From contig NC_088911.1 in NCBI RefSeq assembly GCF_963576675.1, positions 88,317,256 to 88,381,255 on the forward strand: DNA of 64,000 nt, written 5' to 3'. Numbering within the stretch: the first letter of the stretch is position 1; every line of letters begins with the position of its first letter. Shown here in pieces: positions 11,084-22,764 of this stretch. Both the position numbers and the translations under genes were made by a program. Source of the DNA: Euphorbia lathyris (taxonomy: Eukaryota > Streptophyta > Magnoliopsida > Malpighiales > Euphorbiaceae). The notes beneath the pieces are model-generated. The model did no database searches, was not told the origin of the DNA, and saw only the letters and a program-made list of their open reading frames with translations.

Positions 11084-13049
11084 TTAAAAAAAATTCATTT
11101 TATTACCTTAATTTGATTAAATTTGAAAATTAAAAATTAATTTATGTAATGACATGAATAAAAATCAATTTAAAATTTAATGATAAAAAGCAACAAAAAC
11201 AATATCAATGATAACAATAAATCTAAAAAAATTAATAATACCGTTGTAAATAATTAGAGAAAAGGTTTTCTAAAATAAGGAGAAAAAATAAATATATAAA
11301 GCATATATATTATTATTATTATCATTTAACTCATACAAATAAATGCGTAGGAGAAACAATTATTTGTAGGTGAGTTATGTGATAGGGGTAAAAAACCCCT
11401 ATATTTGGGTACGGTTTTAGTTTACTTTTTGCCAATAAGCGAGTAATTCTCGCATTTATATGCATTTGTGTGTATTAGTTAGAATTTGTATATGTTTTTT
11501 ATTTACTTTTGTGGTTTAGACTCGTTTTCTGATCATTTTTTGGGCAAATATGGCCAAACTAGCATGTACATTAACTTTCAGTTATCTTTTATGGCTAATT
11601 GATCCGCTAAAAGTCGCACCAAACGGAATATTTACTCAAAACAAGCGATTGGTGGGTCAATTTAGCCTCAGAACTAATGTCGTTTGGAGTTTGCGTGCGT
11701 GTGCAGGTCAAAATAGGAACGAGTTCGGGTAAAAATCGCATCGCGGGAACACCCGACAGTCACGCAGGGCATCCGGGCATGTCGTTCGTCGAAAGCTGAC
11801 CTGCCGGAATCAGTATTTTGATTGATTCCCGACCCCACGAAGCCACGATCGGTCCCACGTCTTCCCACCTACAAAAGGAAACAAATTAGGTCAGAATGAG
11901 GACCCGAACCGCAACTATAAATAGAACTTTTAGTTTGTAAATTAGGATATCTTTCATTCTTGTAAAAAACCCTAGCCTTCTCCCTTGAAGAATCCTCTCC
12001 ACCTCCTCCATCTCCTTCAACCTCCATTGAAGAACCTTCGAAGCTCCGCTCACCGAGGATTGTTTAAGGTCCATCCTTAAGTTATAGGAAGACGCTTGCA
12101 GTGGTAGACAGGTTCCCTGAAAGGGATTTTCTCACCCTTTTAATAATTTGTTTAGCTCTTGATACAGTCTATGAATCCTAGGCTAATTGTATCTCCATGA
12201 CATTATTTCTCCATCTTTAATGATATTATAGTTTTTTTTCTGTTCAATTCGTTTATTGCTTTAATCATTGTCTTACGCTTTATTCGATTAGTTTAACTCA
12301 TTCATTAGTCCAAAAATTAAGTTGGCATATATTGCGAGCTGAATCTGACCTAGTCAGAGCCTAGGAGATTGACGATCTCTTAGTTGATGAAGCCCAAATT
12401 GCCGAGCCTTAGAGCTAGTTTCAGCCTTACAAGGGAATCACGAACTAGGGGCATCAGAAGGATAAGTAGGGTTAATCGCCTCGAATACAAGTGACTTAGA
12501 TTAGGTTTTTAATCAATTGACTTAACAATCTATCTTCATTGTTATCGTATCATTCCATGTTCCTTCAAGTAATTTCATTAGTGAAAGATCACTTAGGAGT
12601 AGAATAACTTAACTAGGAGTAGAATAACTTAGTTAGGAGTAGAGTAACTTAACTAGGAGTAGGTTAACTTAGAACAAAACCAAATTCAAACCCCCCAAAG
12701 CCTAGATAACACCAGACACTGAGTAGCTCGATACTTGCAGGACTAAATCCTGTGGATTCGATACCTGAACTTGTCCAGATTATTACTTGATAACGACGGG
12801 GTACACTTATCCCTTAGTGAGCTTAGTGGTCCAACGCCGTTAGGCGCATCATTATGGAGGAAATCTTCCCTCCAAAAATCTCCTATAACATTTTACGTTA
12901 TGTAGGAGATTCCTACAAAACATATTTGTAGGAAAAAGTGTAGTTGTTTCCTATATTTCCTACAAGGGCCCTAAATTGTAAATTTTATATTAAAGGGGCC
13001 GTTACTGCTTATTTTGCCTAGGGCCCCTATATTGTCAGGACCGGCCCTG
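10837..13049. mobile_element. hAT-like element with CAGGGCCGG ends, containing a solo LTR
   Basis: The right end reads CAGGACCGGCCCTG at 13036-13049. The left end TAGGACCGGCCCTGGGCC looks like CAGGGCCGG with two C-to-T/G-to-A changes. GC-rich subterminal sequence (GGGCCC, CTAGGC) occurs at both ends. The 8-bp flanks do not match, so the target duplication has decayed or the boundary is off by a few bases. No transposase is left. An A/B-box-like pair lies at 10965-11023. It splits the integrase gene cleanly. Confidence 0.7.
11380..12851 (+). mobile_element. Solo LTR, 1,472 bp, perfect 5-bp target duplication
   Basis: It starts TGATAGGGGTAAAAAACCCC, ends GTTAGGCGCATCA and is flanked on both sides by TTATG (11375-11379 and 12852-12856). 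A TATA-like CTATAAATAGAA near 11916 suggests the LTR promoter. Near 12590-12670 there are four copies of TTAGGAGTAGAATAACTTA-like sequence. No internal region remains, so it arose by LTR-LTR recombination. The end sequence resembles Athila/Tat-group LTRs, but the family assignment is tentative. Confidence 0.85.
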
Positions 13050-13262
13050 CCCCAAGTAGCAAACTTCGGCTGAGGAAGTATGGTCCTTCCAAAGACACCA
13101 AGAGGATCAACGCCAATGCCTACCAAATTGCCCTTCCAAATTGGCTAGGTAAGATGCCCCCGTCTTTTAACATACATGATCTTAGCCCGTATAAGCCGGA
13201 TGCACCCCTTGAGTTTACCAAAAATAGAATTGCGGTCCAACTCTTTTGAAGATGGGAATAAT

Positions 13263-13910
13263 TTGAACCAACCAACCCAAGAGTGAAGACAGGCTCACAC
13301 AATGTGTCCTTTTAGCCACACGTTGTGTGAGCAGGTCCGAATAAGGAGGAAGCCACAAGGGAAGAGCCACAGAACGGTTAACCCATCACACGTTGTGTGA
13401 GGCTTGTGGAGTCCCTGAAACTTTGGGGGTTAATTCACATGACGTGTCTCCTACCTCACACGTTGTGTGGGTTTGAACAATGGCAGTCCTTTGAAGAACT
13501 TCACACGGCGAGTTAGGGCCCCAGGCTTATGTGGGCAATGGTCCGAAACAGGCGACACGCCGTGTGGACTGCTTTAGCCACCAAGTTCTGTGAATCCCTA
13601 TACATGTCTTTCACAACTTAATTACTGTTTTTCCATGAGTCTAGTTCCTCCCATTTTGCCCCTATTATATAGTTAAAACTTGTAACCCTAGTAAGGGCTT
13701 TTGAGTCTTTTCTCATCTAGTTTATGGAGGTATTCAAGCCACACTTTTTTTTGCAAGGATGAACAACTTTTATGAATCAAATACAAATTTCCTCTTTGGA
13801 AGCAAGGTTATTCAACCTTTGAGATTATTTCCTACTAGTTTAGTTAATGAAGAGATTGTTCTTTGTTGGTTTAAGATTAAAACTATCATTATCGCCACAA
13901 ATCTGTATCA
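13263..13910 (+). repeat. 3' LTR of the gypsy element
   Basis: 648 bp, uninterrupted, similar along its length to 8177-9273. CACAC/GTGTG palindromes recur at about 13297-13570 (CACACGTTGTGTG, ACACGCCGTGTGG). It shows the empty site of the MITE at 8215. Confidence 0.85.
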
Positions 13911-14160
13911 TTAAAATGTCATCCCCTTCTTAAAAAATTCCGAATCTGTCATTGAAAATATCACATGCCAACATTAAAATATGGTGTCCATTTTACCCAA
14001 TTTGCTAGGAGATTTTATTGTAAACTCCGAGAGTGCCATGCTAATTCATACTCTTTCCATTTAATAACTGACACATATTAATTACCATTACATTTTTAAT
14101 TTATAAATAAAAACTTTAAAATCTTGGATAATTGAATGAAGGTGTAGTGACTGACATGAC

Positions 14161-15643
14161 CAGGGCCGGCTCTAGGGGGAGGCTGCCTAGACGGTTGCCT
14201 AGGGCCTCCGACTTACGGGGGCCTCCGATCAGAATTTTTTTTAAATTTGATAATTATTAAAACAGTTATGGTTAAAAGGTATATAGATTTAAATATACAA
14301 CAAAAGATATAGGTAGGCTGAATGGTAAAGACGTAGTGGAGATTTTTACAAGGATGAGGGTTCGATTCCCTGGAATAACATTTTTTTGTTCACATTTTCT
14401 CTTCCTTTCTTGGACAACACAAATGTATGAATTATTACTTTGTTATTGTAGTTATTATGAAATTTACTTATAAATTGTAATTTGGTGCAAAATGTTATTT
14501 AGACTCTGATTTATTTAAAATTTTAATATTTGGCCACTAATTTATTATTTGATCACATTTAGACCATAAACTATTTAAATTGATGAAATTTCACTCAATT
14601 TTGACAATTCCTTGGATCAATATTGGTTCATTTTTTCTCTTATTATTTTTATTTCCTTTGACAACACATGTACTGATTTTTTCTGAACTTTTTTTCATAT
14701 TTGGAAACAATGTATAACATATTATTCTGTTATTGTAGTGATTTTTTAAATTTTAAATTTTTTTTAATTACAAGACGAAATGCACTTATAAATTACAATT
14801 TGTAATTTGGTATAAAATGTTATTTAGACTCTGATTTATTTAAAATTTTAATATTTGGTCACTAATTTATCATTTGGTCACCTTTGGACAATATACTATT
14901 CAAATTGATGAAATTCTACTTAATTTTGATGATGTCTTGATAAAATTGTTTCCTTATGATATGTGGTGATATTTTGACATATGAGCTTGACATGCTATAC
15001 GTTTTAAAGTTGATTTACCCAAATAATTAATGAGATTAAAACAAGAAAACAAATCTCTAAACTTAAATTTATCAAGTCTAGTTATCAAAATATCATCATA
15101 TGTCAATAATTCTATCAAGTTTCTATCCAAATTGGATTGAAATTTCACCAATTGGGATAGTTCAGTGGCCAAATGATAAAATTTTGGATAGATCAAGCAC
15201 CAAATGACAAGATTCCTTGGATCAATCGATGTCCAAATAGTGATTTAAGCCTGTAATTCATAATAAATACGCAACTCAACCAATTTTTAATCTCAAAGAT
15301 AAATTCTTCTCTTTCTTTCAATAGAATCTTGCGATTAGGTTCGAGTTCAGCCGTCCAAGATTAATTTCCAGAAATTAATACTTTGTCGTTTGTTTGCTTC
15401 TCACATGACTGGTGAGAAGAAACTTGATTTTAAATATATAAAAGAAAACTCGATTTTACATGTACAAAAGCAAGAAAAATAATAATTTCTTAGCTTTATG
15501 TTATTATTATATGACTTGAATTGTAGTTAATAATTTATTGATTTTACTATTTAATATTTATTATTTCTAAAATAGTATTAGATTTAAATATGAAAAAAAT
15601 GCACAATACGCCTAGGGCCTCCAAAATGCTGGAGACGGACATG
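14161..15643. mobile_element. hAT-like element, CAGGGCCGGCTCTAG ends
   Basis: The left end is CAGGGCCGGCTCTAGGGGGA. The right end has CGCCTAGGGCCTCC and CTGGAGACGGACATG, a weak complement of the left. GACATGAC occurs exactly at 14153-14160 and again at 15638-15645, which would be an 8-bp target duplication if the element ends at 15637; this is plausible but overlaps the degenerate end. Inside, a ~150-bp segment at 14500-14650 is repeated at 14830-14980. An A/B-box-like pair lies at 14313-14373. No coding region. Confidence 0.7.
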
Positions 15644-15645
15644 AC

Positions 15646-16617
15646 ACTCCATAAGTCTACAATAAAATCCCATTTATTATATGCGTATTTAGATACAACG
15701 AATGGAAGCTCGACATTTATGATGTAAATGAGTAAAAAAACTTAGGTGGCAAGTTGAGGGAAAAATGAGACAAAAGTGGGTGACTTGTTATTATAGATAA
15801 TTTTCTTGCAAACATTAAGTGTTTGCATCACCCAGTTGGATTGCGCCGTGTGGTGACATATAAATTTTGTGTCAGATGACGCTATCTAAATAAAACAAAA
15901 GTTGTTGCAAATACCCGATAATTAAAGAAGTTTAATGTGGATCGAGAATAATATTAGCCCTCCATTTAAATTATGCCATATAAATAAGTAATTAGATTAA
16001 TCTAAGGGTAAATTAAAAAAAAGCCCTCTGATTTCATGGATTTCAAGAAAAACCCCTATGATTTGTTTTTACAAAAAAAGGAGCGTGTTATACGTCGTTA
16101 CCCGAAAAACGAAAAATGGCTTAACACCGTTAAAATGGATGACATGGCAAGGGGTAAAATTGGAAAAACGATTTTTTTTTATTTTCTCTCTTCTTTTTTT
16201 TCTTCTTCTTCTTCTTCTTCTTCTTTTTTTTTTTATTTTCTTGTTCTTCTTCTTCTTCCTCCTCTCTCTTTTCTCTTCTTCTTCCCCTCTCTCTTCTCTT
16301 CTTCTTCCTCCTCTATTCTCTTCTTTTTCTTTTTTTCTTCTATTTTTTTTCATTTTTGAAATTTTTTTATGTAAATGGCAAAATTGTCCAAATAGGACAG
16401 TGATAAGTAATTGGGGGCGATACATAGCAAAACCCTTAAGCTACGGTGATTTACATGGACGAAATAAGTACTAGTAATGCCCCATAGTAGAAATTTTCCA
16501 GTAATTGCAATAAAGTCTCTGTAGATGGTAAGTATATGAGGGTAAAAAAAAGTTAAAGTGAAAATTGAAATTAAAAAGGATAAAGTAATAGAGTTGATAA
16601 TTACGTGTTAAAAAAGT
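15646..16617. other. Gene-free DNA with a 170-bp pyrimidine tract
   Basis: AT-rich, no gene. From about 16172 to 16355 the plus strand is almost only T and C (TTC, CTCTTCT units). This makes long open frames that are low-complexity artefacts. At 16411-16431 stands a single terminus (GGGGGCGATACATAGCAAAA) resembling the ends of the foldback element at 6756-7947, without a partner nearby. Confidence 0.6.
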
Positions 16618-16735
16618 GGGATAATTACTAATCTAACCCAATGAAGGACCCCACTTTACATATCTAACCCACCTTCCTTCCATTTTACCAAATTAGACAA
16701 ATAAACCTATTTTGGACAAAACTACCCTTATTTTA
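16618..16735 (+). repeat. Left terminal inverted repeat of the MULE
   Basis: About 115 bp, matching the complement of 27314-27240 joined to 23184-23144. It ends near GGACAAAACTACCCTT. The transcription start of the DUF1985/Ulp1 gene probably lies in or just inside it. Confidence 0.88.
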
Positions 16736-17083
16736 ATTTGAAGGTTCATCTCCTACCTCCCGCTGCTTCCACTTCGACTTCCTCACCTGACCTTTCCCAT
16801 TCAACTTCATTGTGGTTCATCTTCTTCAGTTTCAGTTCGTTTGAACTGCATTTTACGTTTTGAACTCATCACTATATATAATCCGGGTTGTTCTTCTCTG
16901 CATTTTCATTTTTATTTTCATCTCCTACCTCGGCTCATTTCCCGTTTCCATCTACTGCGCGCGGAAGTTATGGCGAGAAAACGGAAGATGACGGCGGCGG
17001 CGGCAAGCGAAGAGGAAGGACGGACGAAGCATAAGGTAAGCATGCATCTTCTTCCCTGTTGTTACCGCCATTAATGAATATTA

Positions 17084-17440
17084 AATGCGCTCGAATGCGC
17101 TCGTATGTTAACTGTATGTAAATATGGTCGCATTTATTACCTAAATACGTTCAAATGCGACAAGGAATTAAACGTGAACCTAGTGTCGCATTTGTTACCT
17201 AAATGCGACAAATGCGACGAGCCATTTCATCAAACTGTCGAATTTGTTACCTAAATGCGTTCAAATGCGACAAGGAATTATACGTGAACCTAGTGTCGCA
17301 TTTGTTACCTAAATGCGACAAATACGACGAGCCATTTCATTAAACTGTCGCATTTATTACCTAAATGCGGTCAAATGCGACAATCTACACCCTTAAACAT
17401 TGTCGCATTTGAGCGCTTTCACAGACGAATGCGACATGAT
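17084..17440. repeat. TGTCGCATT/AATGCGACA array 1, in intron 1 of the Ulp1 gene
   Basis: Dense inverted words TGTCGCATTTG and CAAATGCGACA with linkers TTACCTAAATGCG. Part is a tandem repeat of about 120 bp (around 17200-17320 and 17320-17440). Confidence 0.88.
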
Positions 17441-18319
17441 TGTAAGTGAGACTTATATATAGAATATGTCAGTTTTGTTAGTGAATTTAATGTGTGTATG
17501 TTTAAAATTGTTACAACATGATCCCAGTGAATCTAAAAAGAGCAGACATAGTTCCATTTTCAAATATCCCAAGGCGGTTAATTCGGATGCTCGAGTAACA
17601 GTGAGGTTTAATGTTGATTCTGGGGTCATGATAAAGAAGTATTTGAGTTAAAAGCAGTTAGAAATGTATAGGAAAACATGTTTTGGTCAATATTTGGATA
17701 TGAAGGTTGCTGGTTTCTCTTCTAGAATAGTGCATCATGTCCTATCACGGGAGATTAAACATAAAGAAAGGAAACACAGGGAGATGTGGTTCAGGGTGAG
17801 GGGAGTTGATATGCGGTTTGGAGATTGGGAGTTTGGCTTGATAAGTGGTTTAAGGTTTGGGGTAAATATTGGGGAATTCATGGAAAGAATGTATGAATTA
17901 GAGATGCCGCATAGGTTGCGAAATAAGTACTTTAAGCAATACGAGACAATAACGACAATTAACTTCTTGGAAGTTTTGCAAAGTATACAATGGAAGAAGA
18001 AGGATGCGACTGACAGATTTAACCAAGATGCTGTGATGATTGCCATGTTGTACTTTGTGCATGGCAATGTATTGGACAATGCTAACGAGAGGCATGTAAA
18101 GGATTGGGTTTTGGATCTTGCAGATTATCCAAGACTGTTTAATGAGTTTCCATGGGGGACGTTGGCTTGGGAGGAGACATATAGGTTCTTGGACTGGGCC
18201 ATTAGCAAAAGACTGAAGCAATTAGAGGCAAGTGCAGCGGGAAATAGGAATCGTGTTCCATATCAACTTATCGGATTTGCACACGTATTCTAGGTATGAT
18301 TTGTGTATATATGTTTGGT

Positions 18320-18560
18320 GTATGAATGCGCCCGAATGCGATTACCAAATTTGCATCTGTGTCGCATTTAGTGTTGAATGCGCTCAAATGCGACAAGATT
18401 GGATTGCTAACCTTGTCGCATTGGAGCGCATTCAAATATAATGCGATAAGATTGGGTTGCTAACCTTGTCGCATTCGAGCGTATTCAAATGGAATGCGAC
18501 AAGATTGGGTTGCTAACCTTGTCGCATTCGAGCGCATTCAAATGGAATGCGACAATGTTA
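18320..18560. repeat. TGTCGCATT/AATGCGACA array 2, in an intron of the Ulp1 gene
   Basis: About three tandem ~60-bp units. Each has AATGCGACAAG, a spacer ATTGGGTTGCTAAC, then CTTGTCGCATT and GAGCGCATTCAAAT. Every unit is itself an inverted pair. Confidence 0.88.
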
Positions 18561-19779
18561 TAATTCTTATCAAGGGATACCTCTTATTTGCAGACTTGGA
18601 TTCTTGAGTTGTGGAATGTGACTCATGCATATTACACAATGAGAAGTGGCAACCCACTTCCACGTTTGCTGAGATGGACCCAGAGAATAGTCCCCTCAAA
18701 CAAAGCAGTCAGAGAAACGTTTTTTGTAAGTGGAATGAGATTTGTATGTTTCTCTTTATTTTGTATTTGTTTACTAATACATTGCTATTTTTTTTTGCAA
18801 TGTAAGGTTGCTGATCCTCCAGACGCGCGTCTTGTGGTTGAGGATGAAGAGAAAGAGTTCGATTGGTACACGTATTTGGTGGACCATGTTGAAGGACGGG
18901 AAGCTGATATAAATGCAATATTTGCCCCAATAATGAAAGGTAAGGAGAAGGTTGAAGCTGAGGAAGAGGAAGGTGATGGGGAGGAGGAAGGTGATGAGGA
19001 GGAGGGGGATGATGAGGAGGGTGATGATGAAGAGGGAGGTGATGGAGGTGATGGAGGTGATGATGAAAAGGGTGGTGAGGAAGGGGATGATGAAGTTGAT
19101 AGATATATCATTGCATCACGGTCACAAACGACCAAGATAAAACAACTTCAAAAAGTTCTAACAGATGTGCTTGATAGGCATCATAGGTGGTGCAAGGGAC
19201 AATTTAGCAAGGTCGACAGTAGGTTGGGCAACCTTGATGAACGGGTATCATTGATTGAGGGGGATATAAAAGAATTAAAGGCGATGGGTCGACCCAATGC
19301 TAATGTGGAGAATGAGGAGGCTGAGACCAGTAAAGTTCGGGAGGATGTAGCCATGGTCCAAGAGGAGCCGATGAAAGGAACAAGAGGCAGCTATGGTTCA
19401 AGATGATTTGACCAAGGGCGATGAGGAGGTTGAGAATGTTATTGTCGTACTAGACGATTCTGTGCCTGAGGAAGTTGCGCAAGTAGATGAGGTTGCGACG
19501 GATGATCACTTGGAGTAGAGTTCCAGGGGTGCCACAACAAATGTCCGGCTCAAATGACTGTGGCGTTTGGACTTGCATAAACGCACAATTCTTAAGTGGA
19601 TTACATGATCTCCCGCATGACGACTCTTATGTATATCCATACAATTCGACGGATGGCACTTTCTTTCGTTTACGACTTACGGTTGAGTTGTTTCATGGAC
19701 GTTTGTTAGACTTTAAATGATATTGTAATCTGATTCATGATCTTGTTATATATGTAATATTTATGTAATATTTGTTGTA

Positions 19780-20060
19780 AACCTTTTCGCATTTGAATGG
19801 AATGCGCTCAAATGCGACAAGAAGTAATCAACAAGGAATTTGCTGAACCGCATTTGAGCGCATTCAACACTCAAATGCGACAAGGATTGTTGTAAACCTT
19901 GTCGCATTTGAATGGAATGCGCTCAAATGCGACAAGAAGTAATCAGCAAGGAATTTGCTGAACCGCATTTGAGCGCATTCAACACTCAAATGCGACAAGG
20001 ATTGATGTAAACCTTGTCGCATTTGAATGGAATACGCTCAAATACGACAAGAAGTAATCA
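19780..20060. repeat. TGTCGCATT/AATGCGACA array 3, between the convergent gene ends
   Basis: About 2.3 tandem copies of a ~120-bp unit with CTTGTCGCATTTGAATGG, AATGCGCTCAAATGCGAC and CCGCATTTGAGCGCATTC. It lies in the space between the Ulp1 gene stop (19720) and the transposase stop (20183). Confidence 0.88.
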
Positions 20061-20190
20061 ACAAGCACATGCTAAGGACAAATGATATTAATCAACTCGA
20101 TCATAAATTTGTCTGTCCCCAATAGAATCATACAGTATTAAAACAAGCACATGCTAAGGACAAATGATATTAATCAACTCGATCATAAAT
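20061..20190. repeat. ~48-bp direct repeat overlapping the transposase 3' end
   Basis: A unit beginning ACAAGCACATGCTAAGGACA and ending ATCATAAAT occurs at 20061-20108 and 20143-20190 (82-bp offset). The second copy contains the transposase stop codon. Confidence 0.8.
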
Positions 20191-22639
20191 GCTTCGAGGT
20201 AGTAGTGTTGGAACAACTTGCTGAACTTGAGATTACACTAGGAAGCCGAGTAGTTTTTGGAAGCATGGATGGACAATTCAAACGATTATGACTGATGCTT
20301 CCGCATCTGCTACACCTTGTGCGAATTACATCTTCACCCACGGATGGCCTTCTTTTTTGACCTTTTGGTCGACCAGCAGACCGCCCCTCCTTCTTAGGAG
20401 GAAGCACTTTCATAGGATTCTCGTTCACTTTCCATTCTGATTGATGACCAAGTGGATATATCGACTCACCCCATGCCAACGTAAGTGACTCGTTGGTGTA
20501 GTAGCGATGCACCCACCTATAGGCGTTATCCATCCTATGTTTGGAAGCAACTTTGCATACGTGTTTACATGGAAATTGGGCTAGTTGCCATTTCCTGCAC
20601 GTACATGTTCCTGCATTTAAATCAACAAGTCCCCCCTTAACCCGATCACCGATTTGAAAGGTGTGATTATCCATAGGGAAATATGAACAACGTATCGCTG
20701 CCCCTACACGCTTTATCATCTTTTCTTCCGGCTTCCTTGCCAAATAGCCCACACGTTCTTCTGCAGAAACATATTAATCTCGTAAATAATTACGTATGTA
20801 TAAATAAAATAAAATAAAATACACGTTTATAACCTGCTTCTGTACGTCTCTCATAAAACCATTTTTGTAGTGTCATGCGTATGAACTCAACCAACATTGT
20901 GATTGGTAGACGTCTAGCCTCCACCATTAACGCGTTGAATGAAGTGTTGCAAAGGATTCCTCAAAATCAGATACCCGATAGGATTTTGCACATTTCCAAA
21001 ACGCCTCATCTATCTTACGAATTCCACGAAATTTGGCCTTAAACATTTTGTTGCAGATGACGAGCGCACGCCCCGTGAACAGCATTAGGAAAAACCAAAC
21101 TAACTGCATGTATAATGCTTTGGTTCCGATCTGATATAATGGCTAGATCTTCAACATCATTCAGACACTCTTTAAATTTATTGAAAAACCAGAGCCATGA
21201 TTCATTACTTTCTTTCGGTCCAACTCCAAATGCAACAGGAAAGATCATTTTGTTCGCATCAATACCAACTGCAATGTATAATATGCCGGGATATTTACCT
21301 TTTAGAAAAGTTCCATCAACGGCAATGACAGGTCGAATATGTAGTTTAAAACCTCTCAATGATGCACCCATAGCCATAAAGAAAAATCTAAATTGATCAT
21401 CATCATCTGTCTCGATATGTGTCACGGTACCCGGATTTGTACTTTTCAACATCTCACAGTAGTTCGGCAACAACATGAACGATTCCTCCGGCGAACCACT
21501 TTGTGCTTCCAATGCCCAGTGTCTTGCTCTCCAAGCTTGCATATAAGAGAGATTAACGGAAAAATCTCGTTCGAAATCGAAAACAATATCCTTTGGTCGA
21601 TGCACCCGATTTTCCAAATCAAACCTGCTTCGGAGTAGTATCCCTGCAACACGTCCGCTTGCCTATGGTGCAGACATATCTGATCTCTCCCACAAGCGTG
21701 CATGTCCATACCATCTATTCTTGAAAGCCTGAACAAATTGGAACCTGGAATGACGATCCCTCTAGCCCTCCATTTACATTTGCCCACATCCTTACATTTC
21801 ACCTCAAACAAAGACTTGTTTGATTTGTAAACCTTCCATTCAAACGAATTTTCAATTGCATATTTTCCAAGTGAATCTTGCAATTCAACTTTGTTTGAAA
21901 ATATATCATTGACCCTCAAAGTAGTACCTCCGTTTGATTGTTTAGGTGCAATCATATTCACGGGCGCATCGCATGGCTTTGGACACCATCGAAATGGATC
22001 AGTCATCCTTTTCATTCTATCTTCATCGCCATCCTCATATGGGATACGTTGGACGCATTCAGATTGCTTAACTGTTTCATGAACATTTTTAACAGGAATT
22101 TCATTCTGAGTGGTATCTTCATTCTCCACATTGTCACCATTATCGTAACAATAATCATTATCATAATGCTCATCATAATGATCATGATTATCATTATTCA
22201 TATAATCATCGATACCATTTCCACAATCGTTGTCATCCTTACCATGTATAGGAGCATCCAGTTCGATGGTGGGATCATTACTTACTACTTCCGTTGGTTT
22301 GCTTTGACCAACATGTCCATCCTTGTTAACATGTCCAGCCTTGTTAGGTCGCAATGCTGAAGCTTCTATTGTTCATATGTTTAGAGTAACATACAATGGA
22401 ATCAAATCAGTCGGATTCATTCGGCAATACTCTATGAATCCCATGACATCTTCATCGTCATCAATATCTGCTATCCCACCACGCAGTTTATTTGGACCAT
22501 ATGTCGCCTGCATGGACATTTGGAGATCATACGAGGTTGAGTCAACGCGAAGTGCACCATAAACTTTCTCTTTCAACTTTTGCAAGTCAATATCTGTTGG
22601 CAAAACCAACAACTTCGCTTTACCACCCACGTACGTCAT
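20183..22639 (-). pseudogene. MuDR-type MULE transposase, decayed
   Basis: Read from 22639 down, it starts with a PB1-like N-terminus (22639-22373), then a stop in the decoded frame at about 22373. A D/N/H-rich stretch follows, then an N-terminal zinc-type region (KSLFEVKCKDVGKCKWRARG). The MULE DDE domain (21617-21039) shows IAVDGTFLKGKYPG, AIISDRNQSI and HGACARHL. After an intron (about 20829-20760) the C-terminal SWIM zinc finger follows (CTCRKWQLAQFPCKHVC) and a zinc knuckle (CSRCGSISHNRLNCP). Frameshifts near 21655 and 21045, the in-frame stop, and a missing stretch after 20930 break the gene. It belongs to the element 16618-27314 and ends facing the Ulp1 gene. Confidence 0.88.
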
Positions 22640-22764
22640 CACAGTTCCCTCTGTGGCCCACAGTGCGTTCTAAGATAAAAAAACACGTACACCTCTCTTT
22701 GGTTGACATACTTCTACATTTAGTAAAATGGACACGTGATCAAAAACATAATAAAGCCAATTCA

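Larger units (their letters stand above)
10030..13248 (+). pseudogene. Decayed gypsy integrase, split by a hAT insertion
   Basis: Part 1 (10030-10836) reads the CQTTKG half of the H2C2 zinc finger, then MDFVLGL and [17 protein letters not shown] with the two catalytic Asp, then AYPQTDGQIEVVNQALRNL with the catalytic Glu, and runs to LVYLIKEQLTGA. Part 2 (13050-13248) continues in frame as PSSKLRLRKYGPSKDTKRIN and ends NRIAVQLF-stop. The stop at 10503, the lost first His pair and frameshifts make it inactive. The clean rejoining across 10837-13049 shows that the hAT element inserted into a once continuous integrase C-terminus. Confidence 0.85.
8177..13910 (+). mobile_element. Ty3/gypsy LTR retrotransposon with both LTRs, heavily interrupted
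   Basis: Two direct LTR copies (8177-9273 and 13263-13910) flank decayed gag and integrase sequences in the + orientation. Both LTRs start TGA(G/A)CCAACCAAC and end GTATCA. Protease, reverse transcriptase and RNase H are absent, so there is an internal deletion between gag and integrase. Later insertions are a hAT MITE in the 5' LTR, an LTR fragment at 9721 and a hAT element with a solo LTR at 10837-13049. A purine-rich tract (GAAGATGGGAATAATT) precedes the 3' LTR as expected. I see no convincing target duplication. Confidence 0.85.
16970..19720 (+). pseudogene. DUF1985 / Ulp1 (C48) protease-like transposon gene, decayed
   Basis: Exon 1 (16970-17035) encodes MARKRKMTAAAASEEEGRTK with a basic start, then GTAAGC. 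A large exon (about 17520-18293) encodes the DUF1985 domain, with MWFRVRGVDMRFGDWEFGLI and the FPWGTLAWEETYRFLDWAI motif. Further exons are about 18594-18725 and 18807-19406, the latter with a long Glu/Asp/Gly acidic run and a coiled coil. The last part (19515-19720) keeps only the C48 active-site end QMSGSNDCGVWTC with the catalytic Cys. The catalytic His/Asp region is missing, so the protease has an internal deletion. TAA at 17649, TAG at 18291 (probably once CAG at an exon end), a frameshift near 19385 and a stop at 19516 confirm decay. DUF1985 also occurs in VANC anti-silencing proteins of Arabidopsis VANDAL elements. Confidence 0.85.

Noticed and set aside
10829..13057. 8-bp target duplication for the hAT element at 10837
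   Set aside because: Flanks CAGGCGCC and CCCCAAGT do not match; only the split integrase frame supports the boundaries.
8172..13915. 5-bp target duplication for the gypsy element
   Set aside because: CTTTT and TTAAA flank the two LTRs and do not match; boundary or decay unclear.
8494..14373. tRNA genes
   Set aside because: Only A- and B-box-like words are present; no acceptor stem or anticodon arm could be paired.
16036..16474. Three overlapping open frames rich in Phe/Ser/Leu or Lys/Arg
   Set aside because: They come from a pyrimidine-rich low-complexity tract; not gene-like.
17084..20060. Regular short repeats looking like a CRISPR array
   Set aside because: Repeats vary in spacing, occur in both orientations, lie in a plant transposon, and no cas genes exist.
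21891..22360. Ile/Met-rich frames opposite the transposase
   Set aside because: Shadow frames of the Asp/Asn/His-rich stretch of the transposase pseudogene.
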